From positions 1 to 57,986 of the forward strand of contig CAJBSZ010000299.1 in the NCBI GenBank assembly GCA_903958395.1: a stretch of 57,986 nucleotides of DNA, given 5' to 3'. This document shows, piece after piece, positions 26,948 through 36,210 of the stretch. Position numbers and translations under genes: made by a program. Below the pieces are notes generated by a model. The model did no database searches. It was given only the letters and a program-made list of their open reading frames with translations, and had not been told where the DNA came from. Numbering within the stretch: position 1 is the first letter of the stretch; each line of letters begins with the position of its first letter. This DNA is from an uncultured bacterium. GTDB taxonomy: Bacteria > Verrucomicrobiota > Kiritimatiellia > CAIKKV01 > CAITUY01.

Positions 26948-28042
26948 TTACGAAATCCGCATCGGCATCAGTACGTAAATAAACGGAACATCGCACTTGA
27001 TGACGCCGGGGCTCAGTTCATCCGTCAATTCGACATAAATCTCGTCGTTCACCAGGTTCCGCAGGGGTTCCATGATGTATTCCGGATTAAAGGCCACCTG
27101 GATTTCCTTGGCATTGTACTTGATGGCCATGGATTCGTGGGCTTCGCCGACATCCGGGGATGACGCGCTGATTTTCAGCTTGTTCTTCCCGAAGGTCAGC
27201 TTGATCGAGCTGGATTTCTCGCTGGTCAGAAGTGCGACGCGCTTCAGGGCCGTTAATAGCACTTCGCGATCCACTGCAATCCGCTGCTCGCACTGCGCCG
27301 GTATCACCTGGCGGAAGTTCGGATAGATCCCCTCAATCAGCTTGGTCATCAGCATGACATCATCAAATTCAAAACTGGCCTGATTTTTTCCGGCATGGAT
27401 TTTGACTGAACCCTCATCCTTCAAAATCCGGATCAATTCAACGACAGCCTTGGTGGGCACAATGATTTCACATTCCGCCTCTTTCGGAAATTCCACTTCA
27501 TTTTCTGTCAGTGCCAGGCGGCGTCCATCCGTGGCGACCAGGGTTAATTTGTTTCCCTTGAAGCTCATCAGGGTGCCATTAAGGATGAACCGCGTCTCAT
27601 CCGTGGAAGCGGCGTAGAAGGTCTTCTGGAGCATGTCCTTGAGAATTTTCTGATCCAGGGTGAAGCTATGACCCTCTTCACTCTTCGCTACGGTTGGAAA
27701 TTCATCATCCGGCAGGCCGTTAATCTTGAAAAAAGCGGATCCGCAGGTGATGGAGGCGGCATTTTTCTCATCAATTTCAATTTCAATATTATCCGTGGGA
27801 AGTTCCCTGATAATGCTGAGCAACCGTCTGGCGGGAAGTGTTGTGGCCCCGGTTTGCGTGATCTGGGTCTCCACCGCGCAGCGCATGGTCACTTCCATGT
27901 CCGTGGTGGTCATCCAGAGTTTGTTTTCTTTGGCTTCCAGTAGAACATTGGAAAGCACGGGAAGGGTGGGTCTGACGTTTACCACACCATGCACCATTTG
28001 AAGTCCCGTCATGACAGCATTTTTACTAATGACCAGTTTCAT
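26948..28042 (-). CDS. dnaN: DNA polymerase III beta subunit (sliding clamp)
   Basis: 364 residues, the normal length. The clamp holds polymerase III on DNA and works with DnaA and Hda-type regulators. Three clamp domains are recognisable, with signatures VRPTLPVLSNVLLEA at the N-terminus, TDGRRLALTE in domain 2 and the conserved C-terminal PFIYVLMPMRIS that closes the protein-binding pocket. The start is the ATG at 28042 with GGAGG seven bases upstream. It is downstream of dnaA on the same strand across a 231-bp gap that may hold replication sites. The dnaA-dnaN order is the ancestral bacterial one. Confidence 0.97.
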   Translation of the reverse strand: MKLVISKNAVMTGLQMVHGVVNVRPTLPVLSNVLLEAKENKLWMTTTDMEVTMRCAVETQITQTGATTLPARRLLSIIRELPTDNIEIEIDEKNAASITCGSAFFKINGLPDDEFPTVAKSEEGHSFTLDQKILKDMLQKTFYAASTDETRFILNGTLMSFKGNKLTLVATDGRRLALTENEVEFPKEAECEIIVPTKAVVELIRILKDEGSVKIHAGKNQASFEFDDVMLMTKLIEGIYPNFRQVIPAQCEQRIAVDREVLLTALKRVALLTSEKSSSIKLTFGKNKLKISASSPDVGEAHESMAIKYNAKEIQVAFNPEYIMEPLRNLVNDEIYVELTDELSPGVIKCDVPFIYVLMPMRIS

Positions 28043-28288
28043 CGATCCTCCTGACACACTATCAACACTTGAAGAATATTATTCTTATTCTATTTATCTA
28101 AACACTATCCGTATTATACCCTGTCAACAACGTCAATAACTTCAAAACAACCACGGAAAGCCTGAAAACAGGACTCGGAAAATCCGACCCGCCTGTTCAT
28201 GACATCCCCCAATACTTTGAAGACAACAGTTGATAACATGCTTCTCCGGACTTACCAACACCATTTCTGCAAGTTATAAACACAGTTG
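28043..28288. other. dnaA-dnaN intergenic region, candidate part of oriC
   Basis: Visibly AT-rich compared with both flanking genes, especially 28075-28120. Nine-mers related to DnaA boxes but with A at the sixth position occur at 28059-28067 (CTATCAACA), 28228-28236 (TTATCAACT on minus) and 28274-28282 (TTATAAACA). No canonical TTATCCACA is present. The region also holds the dnaN ribosome site. Assignment as origin is an inference from gene order and composition. Confidence 0.4.
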
Positions 28289-29659
28289 TCAACTTTTCTT
28301 CTCCAACACCCGGGACAGGTGCGACACGGTCTGCCTGAGCTCCGAATTCGTTTCCATTTTCTTCTCCACAAGCCGGCACGCGTGAAGAATGGTCGCGTGG
28401 GTTTTCCCGAAGGCGTTTCCGATTTCGGGGAGCGACGACGGGGTCAGTGACCGGCAGAGATACATGGCGACCTGCCGGGGCATGGTGATGACCGCCGGGC
28501 GGCGCTTGCTGGTCATGTCGACGAGCCTGATGTCGTAATAGTCCGCCACGGTCTTCATGATCTGTTCGAAAGTGAGGTCCTCCTGCTTTTCCTGGTCCAG
28601 GGTATCGCGGAGCAGGGTTTCGAGATCCTGGATGGTCAGGGGGCGGTTGATCAGCGACGCGTAGGAGGTCGCCCGGATGAGGGCGCCTTCCAGGCGCCGG
28701 ATATTGGACCGGATGGTTTTGGCGATGAACAGGATAATTTCATCGGTATGTTTAAACCCGCTCAGCGCCTGCTTGTTCCGCAGGATGGCAATGCGCGTCT
28801 CAAGATCCGGCGGCTGAAGCTCGGTAACCAGACCCCATTCAAATCGGGTGACCAGGCGTTGCTCCAGTCCCTGGATTTCACTGGCCGGCTTGTCGCTGGT
28901 CAGCACAATCTGTTTGTGGGCGTCGAACAGCGCGTTGAAGGTGTGGAAAAACTCCTCCTGCATCCGCTCTTTGCCCGCCAGAAAATGAATATCATCAATC
29001 AGCAGCAGATCCATGCCCCGGTATTTCTTCCGGAACTGAACCAGGGACTTGTTCTGCAGCGCGTCAATATATTCGTTCGTGAAGGTTTCAGAAGAGAGAT
29101 AGGCAATTCTCGCATTGGAGTTTTTTAGAACATGATGCCCGATCGCCTGCATCAAATGGGTTTTCCCGAGTCCGGAACCCCCGTAGATAAACAGGGGGTT
29201 GTAGGCGCGGGCAGGGGACTGAGCCACGGCCAGGGCGGCGGCATGGCCAAAATTATTCGAAGAGCCCACGACGAAATCATCGAATGTAAACCGGGGATTG
29301 AAGACGGGATTACCCCCCGTCCGGGGGGCGGCGGGATGACGGCGCGCGGCGGGCTTGATCTCGGCCACCGGTTCCACTTCCTCGGGAAGCGGCGTCGTGC
29401 GACGCCCGATCACAAACGTGATGGCATAGGATTCACCGGAGACCGCCGTGACGGCCGACTGGATCAGGGATAGATAATTCTCCTCGAGCCAGGTCTGGTA
29501 AAAATTATTGCCCACCATCAACGAGAGCGTTTGATCTTCCAGTGATCCGGGTTCGATGACCTCGATCCACCGCGAAAAAACATCCGGATGCAAAACCTTC
29601 CGAAGATGGTCGCATGCCGCCCGCCACACTGTCTGTGCGTTATTTACTGATCCCGACAT
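28289..29659 (-). CDS. dnaA: Chromosomal replication initiator DnaA
   Basis: 456 residues with all four domains: DnaB-interacting N-terminus (1-80), linker (80-120), AAA+ core (NPLFIYGGSGLGKTHLMQAIG Walker A at about 150-170, LLLIDDIHFL Walker B) and helix-turn-helix domain IV (365-456). In domain IV the usual GGRDHTTV signature is replaced by GKTHATI, one residue shorter: the base-contacting Asp becomes Thr and the first Thr becomes Ala, while the His is kept. The start is ATG 29659 with GGAGGAAGA directly upstream. A 580-bp non-coding leader precedes it. It is followed by dnaN. Confidence 0.97.
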   Translation of the reverse strand: MSGSVNNAQTVWRAACDHLRKVLHPDVFSRWIEVIEPGSLEDQTLSLMVGNNFYQTWLEENYLSLIQSAVTAVSGESYAITFVIGRRTTPLPEEVEPVAEIKPAARRHPAAPRTGGNPVFNPRFTFDDFVVGSSNNFGHAAALAVAQSPARAYNPLFIYGGSGLGKTHLMQAIGHHVLKNSNARIAYLSSETFTNEYIDALQNKSLVQFRKKYRGMDLLLIDDIHFLAGKERMQEEFFHTFNALFDAHKQIVLTSDKPASEIQGLEQRLVTRFEWGLVTELQPPDLETRIAILRNKQALSGFKHTDEIILFIAKTIRSNIRRLEGALIRATSYASLINRPLTIQDLETLLRDTLDQEKQEDLTFEQIMKTVADYYDIRLVDMTSKRRPAVITMPRQVAMYLCRSLTPSSLPEIGNAFGKTHATILHACRLVEKKMETNSELRQTVSHLSRVLEKKS

Positions 29660-30239
29660 TCTTCCTCCTGACGGCTATTCCGGATCCGGAACAGCCAGGA
29701 CGCCTCAAATAAATTGAACACATAAACCCGCCCCACAGGGGCCGGCTTCAATAATAAGCCCGTTTTACGGGCTCGCTCCGAGTCGCTATGACTTATTAAC
29801 AGGTTGTTAACAGCCCGGCGTTTCTCATCTCTTGAACCCGCTGACGCAGGACAATAGGGAAGAAAAACAAAGCAGGCAAGGGGTTTTATGAGATTTCTTT
29901 TGATTTTGTTTTACCCACGACAGGTAGTTATTTTATAGCCCCGCGCCCACAATATGTAGCGTTAATGACCCTTTATCCCTTTAAATCTAAGAGAGGATTT
30001 TAGACGGACGGCTTAGCCAGAATGGGGATTCGAAAGGCTAGCACAGTCCTAACCTATTCGTTTTGAAGGGTATGCAGAATGAAAGAAGTGAACAGCCTCC
30101 TCCGGACGGGGGCAAACCCCCTTTAAAATGGCAAAAAATCGTCTGACGGAGACGCGAAAATATATATTTGGATGAAATAAATCGGGCAGTTGGTTCGTTT
30201 AAGCTGTAACCTTCAACCCTTAATTAAGGAGAGACGAAA
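29660..30239. other. 580-bp gene-free region upstream of dnaA, candidate oriC or dnaA leader
   Basis: No gene is visible. It holds a hairpin (AGCCCGT-TTT-ACGGGCT, 29757-29773), two direct DnaA-box-like nine-mers 11 bp apart (TTATTAACA at 29793-29801 and TTGTTAACA at 29804-29812), an AT-rich stretch around 29885-30005, and two short hairpins at 30108-30121 (GGGGG-CAAA-CCCCC) and 30140-30154. It must contain the dnaA promoter on minus and the promoter of the Spy-like gene on plus. A small RNA is possible but unproven. Confidence 0.45.
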
Positions 30240-30770
30240 ATGAAAAGAAGCATGATGGTGACAGGATGTTTGATCGGGCTTGTGACGATGAGCGTGGCCC
30301 AGGATAAACCAGCAGAACCAAAAGAGCGACGTATGGCGCGGCATGCCGGGCTGGAGAGGGGCCCGATGGAGGGCGATATGCCGATGATGCAAATGCACAA
30401 GGAACTGGATCTATCCAAAGAACAGATGAAGCAAATGAAGAGCCTCTTTTCTGGTTCCACAAACGAGATGATGACATTGCAATCCCGAATGCAGGAAGCG
30501 GCCAAGGCACAGGCGGAATTGATGAGCCAGGATATGCCGAATGAGGAGGCCGTTTTGAAAGGGGCGGATGAGATTGCCAAACTCCGCGCCGAGATCGGGC
30601 GCATCCGCCTGAAGCAAATGCTGGAGACCCGGAAAATTCTCACCCCGGAACAGCGCGTGAAAATGCGTGAAAAGATGAATGCAAGAATGGAAAAAAACCG
30701 CAAAGAAGGCGGCCGGATGAAGCGCCCTGAGCGCGGGCCGGAAGGCGATTCAGAAGGCAAGGCAAAGTAA
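30240..30770 (+). CDS. Spy/CpxP-like periplasmic protein
   Basis: 176 residues with a short Sec signal peptide (cleavage likely after SVAQ, about residue 21). The mature part is a Met- and charge-rich helical protein with LDLSKEQMKQMKSLF at about 56-70 and ILTPEQRVKMREKM near 138-151. These are the two LTxxQ-type motifs of the Spy/CpxP/CnrX group, which act as periplasmic chaperones or metal sensors. The tail is basic and acidic with no fold. ATG at 30240 follows GGAGAG. It stands alone, ahead of a bidirectional terminator shared with ppdK. It is assigned by motif and size only; the metal-binding role is not shown. Confidence 0.65.
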   Translation: MKRSMMVTGCLIGLVTMSVAQDKPAEPKERRMARHAGLERGPMEGDMPMMQMHKELDLSKEQMKQMKSLFSGSTNEMMTLQSRMQEAAKAQAELMSQDMPNEEAVLKGADEIAKLRAEIGRIRLKQMLETRKILTPEQRVKMREKMNARMEKNRKEGGRMKRPERGPEGDSEGKAK

Positions 30771-30782
30771 CGGAACGACACT

Positions 30783-30821
30783 AAAAAAAACGCCCCGGAG
30801 TTAAATCCGGGGCGTTTTTTT
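30783..30821. terminator. Bidirectional rho-independent terminator
   Basis: A 9-bp GC-rich stem (30791-30799 with 30806-30814, 6-nt loop) is flanked by eight A on the left and seven T on the right. It can end both the Spy-like transcript on plus and the ppdK transcript on minus. Confidence 0.9.
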
Positions 30822-30843
30822 GTCTTTCGACCGGCTGCTCTGC

Positions 30844-33567
30844 TTAGCCCTGAAGCGCCGCGTGGGCGGCCGACAGGCGTGCGATCGGCACGCGATACGG
30901 GCTGCAGCTCACGTAGTTCAGGCCTGTCTTGAAGCAGAACCGCACCGATTCGGGATCCCCACCCTGTTCGCCGCAGATTCCCACCTTGAGGGCCTTCTTG
31001 GTCTGGCGTCCTTTTTCCACCGAGATCTTGATCAGCTGGCCCACGCCATCCTGGTCAATGGTCTGGAAAGGATCCGCCGGAATGATCTTCTGCTCGAGAT
31101 AATCATTCATGAATCCGCCGATATCGTCACGGCTGAATCCGAAGGTCATCTGGGTCAGGTCATTGGTCCCGAACGAGAAGAAGTCAGCTTCCTGCGCCAT
31201 CCGGTCCGCGAGCAATGCGGCGCGGGGAATCTCGATCATGGTCCCGAACAGATACGGGATGGAGTCGAGTTTCTTGCGCTGGATCACATCCGCGTAGATG
31301 CGGGTGACGATGGCTTTCTGGTGCTTCAGCTCGTTCATGTCGCAGGTGACCGGGATCATGATTTCCGGGTGGCAGTGCTTGCCGCTCTTGATGAGCTCAG
31401 CCGCCGCCTCGAAGATCGCCCGGATCTGCATTTCCGTGATTTCCGGGTAGGTGACGCCCAGCCGGACGCCGCGATGGCCCATCATGGGATTGGACTCATG
31501 AAGTGCTTCGCCGCGGGCCTGAACCTCTTTCGGGCTGATGCCGAGACTGGCGGCAAGTTCCTTCTGCTTGATCAGGCTCTGCGGCACGAATTCGTGCAGC
31601 GGCGGGTCGAGCAGGCGTACGGTCACAGGCAGGCCGTCCATGGCGGCGAGCGTGGCCTTGATGTCGCTCTTCACGAAGCGGAAGAGTTTCTTCAGGACCG
31701 CCGTACGCTCTGCCACGGAGGAGCTCAGGATCATCTTTCGGAGCAGGAACAGCGGTTCATCACTGCCTTTGCCGTAGAACATGTGCTCCGTACGGAACAG
31801 GCCGATGCCCTCGGCGCCAAAGGCGCGGGCCTTGCGGGCGTCTTCCGCCGTGTCGGCATTAGCACGCACACCCATGGTGCGGAACTTGTCGACCATCTTC
31901 ATGAACTGCTGGAAACGCGGGTTCTCCGAGGAATCCACCAGAGGCACTTTGCCGTTGTACACATGGCCGCGGGTCCCGTTTAGGGTTACCAGGGCGCCTT
32001 CCTTTAAGGTCATGGTGCCAACAACGAGTGTTTTCTTATGGGCATTCACATGCATGCCACCAGCGCCGACGATGCAGCACTTGCCCCAGCCGCGGGCCAC
32101 GAGCGCCGCATGGCTGGTCATGCCGCCACGGGCCGTCAGGATGCCCTCGGCCGCGCGCATTCCCTCGACATCCTCGGGATTGGTTTCTTCGCGGACCAGA
32201 ATGACTGTTTTGCCGGCCTTGGCCTGAATGACGGCTTCCTGGGCCGTGAACACGATGTGACCGCAGGCGCCGCCCGGGCCGGCAGGAAGCCCCTTGCAGA
32301 GCAACTTGGCCATGATTTCGGCCTTCGGATCCACAATCGGGTGGAGCAGTTCGTCGAGCTGGGCGGGTTTCAGGCGCAGCACGGCGGTTTTCTCGTCGAT
32401 CAGCTTCTCTGCCAGCATGTCCATGGACATGTTCAGAGCGGCTGTACCGGTGCGCTTGCCACTGCGGCACTGGAGCATATAGAGCGTGCCTTCCTGGATG
32501 GTGAACTCGATATCCTGCATGTCCTTGTAATGTTTCTCAAGGGCATTGCGGATCTTGAGCAGCTCCTTGTAGATCGAGGGCATCTGCTCCTCGAGCGACT
32601 GCAGGTGCTTGTTCTGGTCGTTCTTGGTGTCGTTGTTCAGGGGGCTGGGGGTCCGGATACCGGCCACCACGTCTTCGCCCTGGGCATTGATCAGCCATTC
32701 GCCATAGAACTTGTTATCGCCGGTGGCCGGGTTCCGGGTGAAGGCCACGCCGGTCGCAGAGGTGTTGCCCATGTTGCCGAACACCATGGCCTGGACATTG
32801 ACAGCGGTACCCCAGATATCCGGAATGGACTCGATGCGGCGGTAGGAGATCGCGCGCTTGCCGTTCCAGCTCTTGAACACCGCGCCAACGCCGCCCCACA
32901 TCTGGGCCATCGGATCATCCGGGAATGCCTTGCCAAGCGCCTTCTTGACGCGCTCCTTGAACTTCTCGCACAGGATCTTCAGGTCATCGGCCGTCATATC
33001 GGTGTCGGACTTGTAACCCTTCCTGGCCTTGAGCTCGTGCATGATGCCTTCCAGCTGCATGCGGATGCCCTTGCCCTCGGCAGGCTCGAGGCCCTCGGAC
33101 TTTTCCATGACCACGTCGGAATACATCATGATCAGGCGGCGGTAGGAGTCGTATACAAAGCGCTCATTGCCAGTTTTGGCGATCAGGCCGGGGATGGTTT
33201 TGGTGCACAGACCTACGTTCAGGACGGTTTCCATCATGCCCGGCATGGAGGTGCGGGCGCCGGACCGGCAGGACACCAGAAGGGGATTCTGGGGATCACC
33301 GAACTTCAAGCCCATATCGGCTTCCATCTGGCGAAGCGCGGCATCCACCTGCTCGGTCAGGATTTTCGGAAATCTGGATTTGTTCGCGAAGAAATCGTTG
33401 CAACAATCCGTTGAAACGGTGAACCCGGCCGGAACCGGAAGGCCCAGGTGGCACATCTCGGCGAGATTCGCACCCTTGCCGCCCAACAGATTCTTGTCAC
33501 TCGCGCCGCCCTCGGTTTTGCCGGGGCCGAAACTATACACATACTTCTTGCCACTATTCGATGCCAT
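30844..33567 (-). CDS. ppdK: Pyruvate, phosphate dikinase
   Basis: 907 residues, as in bacterial and plant PPDK. It interconverts pyruvate, ATP and phosphate with phosphoenolpyruvate, AMP and pyrophosphate in the cytoplasm. The N-terminal ATP-grasp part begins with LLGGKGANLAEM and has VSCRSGARTSMPGMM. The phosphohistidine swivel has GGMTSHAALVARGWGK (His near residue 460). The C-terminal TIM barrel ends with GICGEQGGDP and the catalytic-cysteine region SCSPYRVP. The ATG at 33567 has AGGAG upstream. It faces transketolase divergently across 294 bp, and both serve central carbon metabolism. Pyrophosphate-linked glycolysis is common in anaerobes, which suggests a fermentative lifestyle. Confidence 0.97.
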   Translation of the reverse strand: MASNSGKKYVYSFGPGKTEGGASDKNLLGGKGANLAEMCHLGLPVPAGFTVSTDCCNDFFANKSRFPKILTEQVDAALRQMEADMGLKFGDPQNPLLVSCRSGARTSMPGMMETVLNVGLCTKTIPGLIAKTGNERFVYDSYRRLIMMYSDVVMEKSEGLEPAEGKGIRMQLEGIMHELKARKGYKSDTDMTADDLKILCEKFKERVKKALGKAFPDDPMAQMWGGVGAVFKSWNGKRAISYRRIESIPDIWGTAVNVQAMVFGNMGNTSATGVAFTRNPATGDNKFYGEWLINAQGEDVVAGIRTPSPLNNDTKNDQNKHLQSLEEQMPSIYKELLKIRNALEKHYKDMQDIEFTIQEGTLYMLQCRSGKRTGTAALNMSMDMLAEKLIDEKTAVLRLKPAQLDELLHPIVDPKAEIMAKLLCKGLPAGPGGACGHIVFTAQEAVIQAKAGKTVILVREETNPEDVEGMRAAEGILTARGGMTSHAALVARGWGKCCIVGAGGMHVNAHKKTLVVGTMTLKEGALVTLNGTRGHVYNGKVPLVDSSENPRFQQFMKMVDKFRTMGVRANADTAEDARKARAFGAEGIGLFRTEHMFYGKGSDEPLFLLRKMILSSSVAERTAVLKKLFRFVKSDIKATLAAMDGLPVTVRLLDPPLHEFVPQSLIKQKELAASLGISPKEVQARGEALHESNPMMGHRGVRLGVTYPEITEMQIRAIFEAAAELIKSGKHCHPEIMIPVTCDMNELKHQKAIVTRIYADVIQRKKLDSIPYLFGTMIEIPRAALLADRMAQEADFFSFGTNDLTQMTFGFSRDDIGGFMNDYLEQKIIPADPFQTIDQDGVGQLIKISVEKGRQTKKALKVGICGEQGGDPESVRFCFKTGLNYVSCSPYRVPIARLSAAHAALQG

Positions 33568-33861
33568 TGCTCTGTACTCCTGTTTATGTTTTATCGCGCC
33601 GTTTCTGCGGCGCGGATTGTCAAACCTGAACCCTCAAATCGGATCATAACGACGCCGGATGGCGGCCCGACGCCACAAAAAAACACGCGCTCGACATAAT
33701 CCTGCCACGAGGAAAGTCGTGATAGGTGTTCTGTCGACCGCGAGAAATGCGGACTGGACAACCGAACGTGAATCGCTACGATTAACCGGCGCAATATATT
33801 GGATGCATAGTAACATCGCAAGGCGTTTCTTGCGGGGAATGAAAAATGAGGAGAATCAGTT

Positions 33862-35850
33862 GTGAGTAAACCCTTAAGTCTGGCGGCAAACACTATTCGC
33901 GGTCTCGCGATGGACGGCGTTCAAAAAGCGAATTCAGGACATCCCGGCATGCCGATGGGAATGGCGGATGTAGCCGCCGTGCTTTTCCTGAAACATCTTA
34001 ATCATTGCCCTTCGCGCCCGGATTGGGCGAACCGGGACCGGTTTTTGCTTTCAGGCGGACACGGCTCGATGCTGTTGTACAGCATGCTGCATCTGAGCGG
34101 GTATGCGTTACCCTTAGAGGAATTGAAGCAGTTCCGCCAGTGGGGCAGCAAAACCCCGGGCCACCCCGAGTACGGCCACACGGTGGGAGTCGAGGCCACC
34201 TCGGGCCCGCTGGGGCAGGGGTGCGGCATGGGAACCGGCATGGCCTTGGCCGAGCGCATGATGGCCGCCCGGTTCAATAGCGGAGTCTATACCCCGGTGG
34301 ATCATCAGACGTATGTGTTCTGCGGCGATGGCGATATGATGGAGGGCATTTCGCATGAGGTGTTCTCGTTCGCTGGTCACCTTGGCTTGAACAAGCTGGT
34401 GGTCTTTTATGATAGCAATCACATCACCATCGAGGGCGATACGGATTTGGCCTACAGCGACGATGTGCGCAAGCGCTTCGTCGGGTATAAGTGGAATGTC
34501 CTCGAAATTGACGGGCATAATTATGAGGAAATCGACAAGGCAATCCTCACCGCCAAGGCCGAGAAGGATCGCCCGACCCTGATCGTCACTCATACGCACA
34601 TCGCTCATGGCTCCCCGCATTTGCATGATTCCCACAAGGCTCATGGCGAGCCGCTGGGAGCAGAAGAGGTCAAGGCCACCAAGAAGGCCCTGGGCATGCC
34701 GGAAGACCAGGATTTCTATGTTCCGGATGCTGTGCGCGACTTGTTTGCCACGCGTGCCCGGGAAATGGAGTCCAAGGTGTCCGGCTGGGAAGCGGATTTT
34801 AAAAAGTATGCTGCCGCCTATCCGGAGCAGGCGAAATTGTGGGATGCCTGCATGAAGCAGGATATGCCGGTCGATTTCGAGAAACAAATGCCGGTCTTTG
34901 ATAAACCCGAGGCCACGCGCGTGTCTTCCGGAAAAGTGATGCAGAAGATCGCCAAGGCCATGCCCTGGTTCGTGGGCGGTGCGGCGGATCTGGCGCCGAG
35001 CACGAAGACGTTCCTGGACGGATTCGCCTCGGTGATGCCGGGCAAGTTCGAGGGACGTAACATCCACTTCGGTATTCGCGAACTGGGTATGTCGGCCATT
35101 CTGAACGGAATGCAGCTTCATGGCGGATTCCGCGTGTACGGCTCGACCTTCTTCGTGTTCTCGGATTACTGCCGGCCCACAATCCGGGCGGCGGCGTTGA
35201 TGAACCTGCCGACGGTATATGTGTTCACCCATGATAGTTTCCACGTGGGCGAAGACGGCCCGACGCATGAACCCATCGAGCAGATCGCCAGCTGGCGCTG
35301 TATGCCCAATGTGTCCGTGATCCGGCCTGCCGATCCCACCGAGGCGGCCGCCGCCTGGCTCGCTGCCTTGAAGAACACGACCGGCCCGACGCTGCTCCTG
35401 ATGACCCGCCAGAATTTGCCAGTGCTTGATCGGACGGTTTATCCGGCCGCCTCAAATCTTGAGAAAGGGGCCTATACGCTGTGGCAGAGCGGGCAGGGCA
35501 AGCCTGACCTGATTCTTATCGGGACAGGGTCCGAAGTCAGCCTCGCGCTGGATGCGGCGAAGGAATTGGCCAAGGAAGGTAAAAACGTGCGCGTCGTCAG
35601 CATGCCGTCCTGGGATTTGTTCGACAAGCAGAGCCCCGAGTACCGGGCTGAGGTATTGCCGCATGACTGCCAGAAGCGGGTGGCTGTTGAGGCCGGTTGC
35701 TCCTTCGGCTGGAGTAAGTATGTGGGCTGCCAGGGCCGGAAACTGACGGTGGATCACTTCGGTGCCTCCGCCCCGGCTAAAACCATCGCCGAGAAATTCG
35801 GCTACACCACCGCGAATGTGGTGAAACTCGCGAAGGAAGTGTTGGGTTGA
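33862..35850 (+). CDS. tkt: Transketolase
   Basis: 662 residues. It moves two-carbon units between sugar phosphates in the pentose phosphate pathway and uses thiamine diphosphate. The N-terminal domain has KANSGHPGMPMGMAD, the GHGSMLLY region and the cofactor motif GDGDMMEG at about 154-161 followed by the metal-ligand Asn. The middle domain has the catalytic region NIHFGIRELGMSAILNG and FVFSDYCRPTIR. The C-terminal domain is complete. The start is a GTG at 33862 with GAGGAG six bases upstream. It is monocistronic or weakly linked to the toxin-antitoxin pair 78 bp later. Confidence 0.96.
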   Translation: MSKPLSLAANTIRGLAMDGVQKANSGHPGMPMGMADVAAVLFLKHLNHCPSRPDWANRDRFLLSGGHGSMLLYSMLHLSGYALPLEELKQFRQWGSKTPGHPEYGHTVGVEATSGPLGQGCGMGTGMALAERMMAARFNSGVYTPVDHQTYVFCGDGDMMEGISHEVFSFAGHLGLNKLVVFYDSNHITIEGDTDLAYSDDVRKRFVGYKWNVLEIDGHNYEEIDKAILTAKAEKDRPTLIVTHTHIAHGSPHLHDSHKAHGEPLGAEEVKATKKALGMPEDQDFYVPDAVRDLFATRAREMESKVSGWEADFKKYAAAYPEQAKLWDACMKQDMPVDFEKQMPVFDKPEATRVSSGKVMQKIAKAMPWFVGGAADLAPSTKTFLDGFASVMPGKFEGRNIHFGIRELGMSAILNGMQLHGGFRVYGSTFFVFSDYCRPTIRAAALMNLPTVYVFTHDSFHVGEDGPTHEPIEQIASWRCMPNVSVIRPADPTEAAAAWLAALKNTTGPTLLLMTRQNLPVLDRTVYPAASNLEKGAYTLWQSGQGKPDLILIGTGSEVSLALDAAKELAKEGKNVRVVSMPSWDLFDKQSPEYRAEVLPHDCQKRVAVEAGCSFGWSKYVGCQGRKLTVDHFGASAPAKTIAEKFGYTTANVVKLAKEVLG

Positions 35851-35872
35851 CCGGTTTTGATTATTCCTTGAC

Positions 35873-35920
35873 GACAAGTTGTCATTGATTAACAATATTC
35901 CTTGATTAAATATTTCAAGG
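35873..35920. promoter_or_regulatory. Operator-like repeats ahead of the toxin-antitoxin pair
   Basis: GACAA-G-TTGTC at 35873-35883 and CCTTGA-(9)-TCAAGG at 35900-35920 are inverted repeats, and ATTCCTTGA occurs twice (35863-35871 and 35897-35905). AbrB/MazE-type antitoxins bind such sites to repress their own operon, so autoregulation is likely. Confidence 0.5.
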
Positions 35921-35928
35921 ATTGATGA

Positions 35929-36210
35929 GTGGTTATGATAACGAAGGTAACAGGGAAAAATCAGGTCACCATCCCGGTGACGGTTGCTGAACAGCTTGAT
36001 ATTCATCGCGGGTCGCGCCTGGATTGGCGGGTTTTGGCTGATGGCCATTCGGTAGAGGTGCGGGTTTTGCCGACGCGCGGAGAAGCCGCACGTAAACTTT
36101 GGGGTGCAGGAAGTGTAAAGGGACGCCCTGATGCAGAGGCGGTCGCCAGGCTCATCGAGCAGCGCGTCCGTGATGATGATGAGCGCGTGAAGGCCTTAGG
36201 GAACTCATGA
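35929..36210 (+). CDS. vapB: AbrB/MazE-type antitoxin
   Basis: 93 residues. The N-terminus is a swapped-hairpin AbrB domain (TKVTGKNQVTIPVTVAEQLD, then GSRLDWRVLADG), the DNA-binding half of VapB-type antitoxins. The C-terminal 45 residues are helical and acidic (DAEAVARLIEQRVRDDDERV) and would wrap the toxin. The start is probably the GTG at 35929, seven bases after AAGGA; an ATG two codons later is possible. Its stop overlaps the toxin start by 4 bp (ATGA), as usual for such pairs. It is likely to repress its own promoter through the repeats just upstream. Confidence 0.85.
   Translation: MVMITKVTGKNQVTIPVTVAEQLDIHRGSRLDWRVLADGHSVEVRVLPTRGEAARKLWGAGSVKGRPDAEAVARLIEQRVRDDDERVKALGNS

Noticed and set aside
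30108-30124. GGGGG-CAAA-CCCCC hairpin with TTT as a terminator
   Set aside because: No gene ends before it and the T run is short; left as structure in the gene-free region.
30820-33414. Long plus-strand open frames opposite ppdK (387 and 458 codons)
   Set aside because: They are antisense shadows of a clear PPDK gene with strong codon bias; their translations are His/Gly/Leu-rich without a domain.
35236-35251. Third parS-like site in tkt (TTTCCACGTGGGC)
   Set aside because: Only the CCACGTGG core matches; the outer arms are not symmetric.
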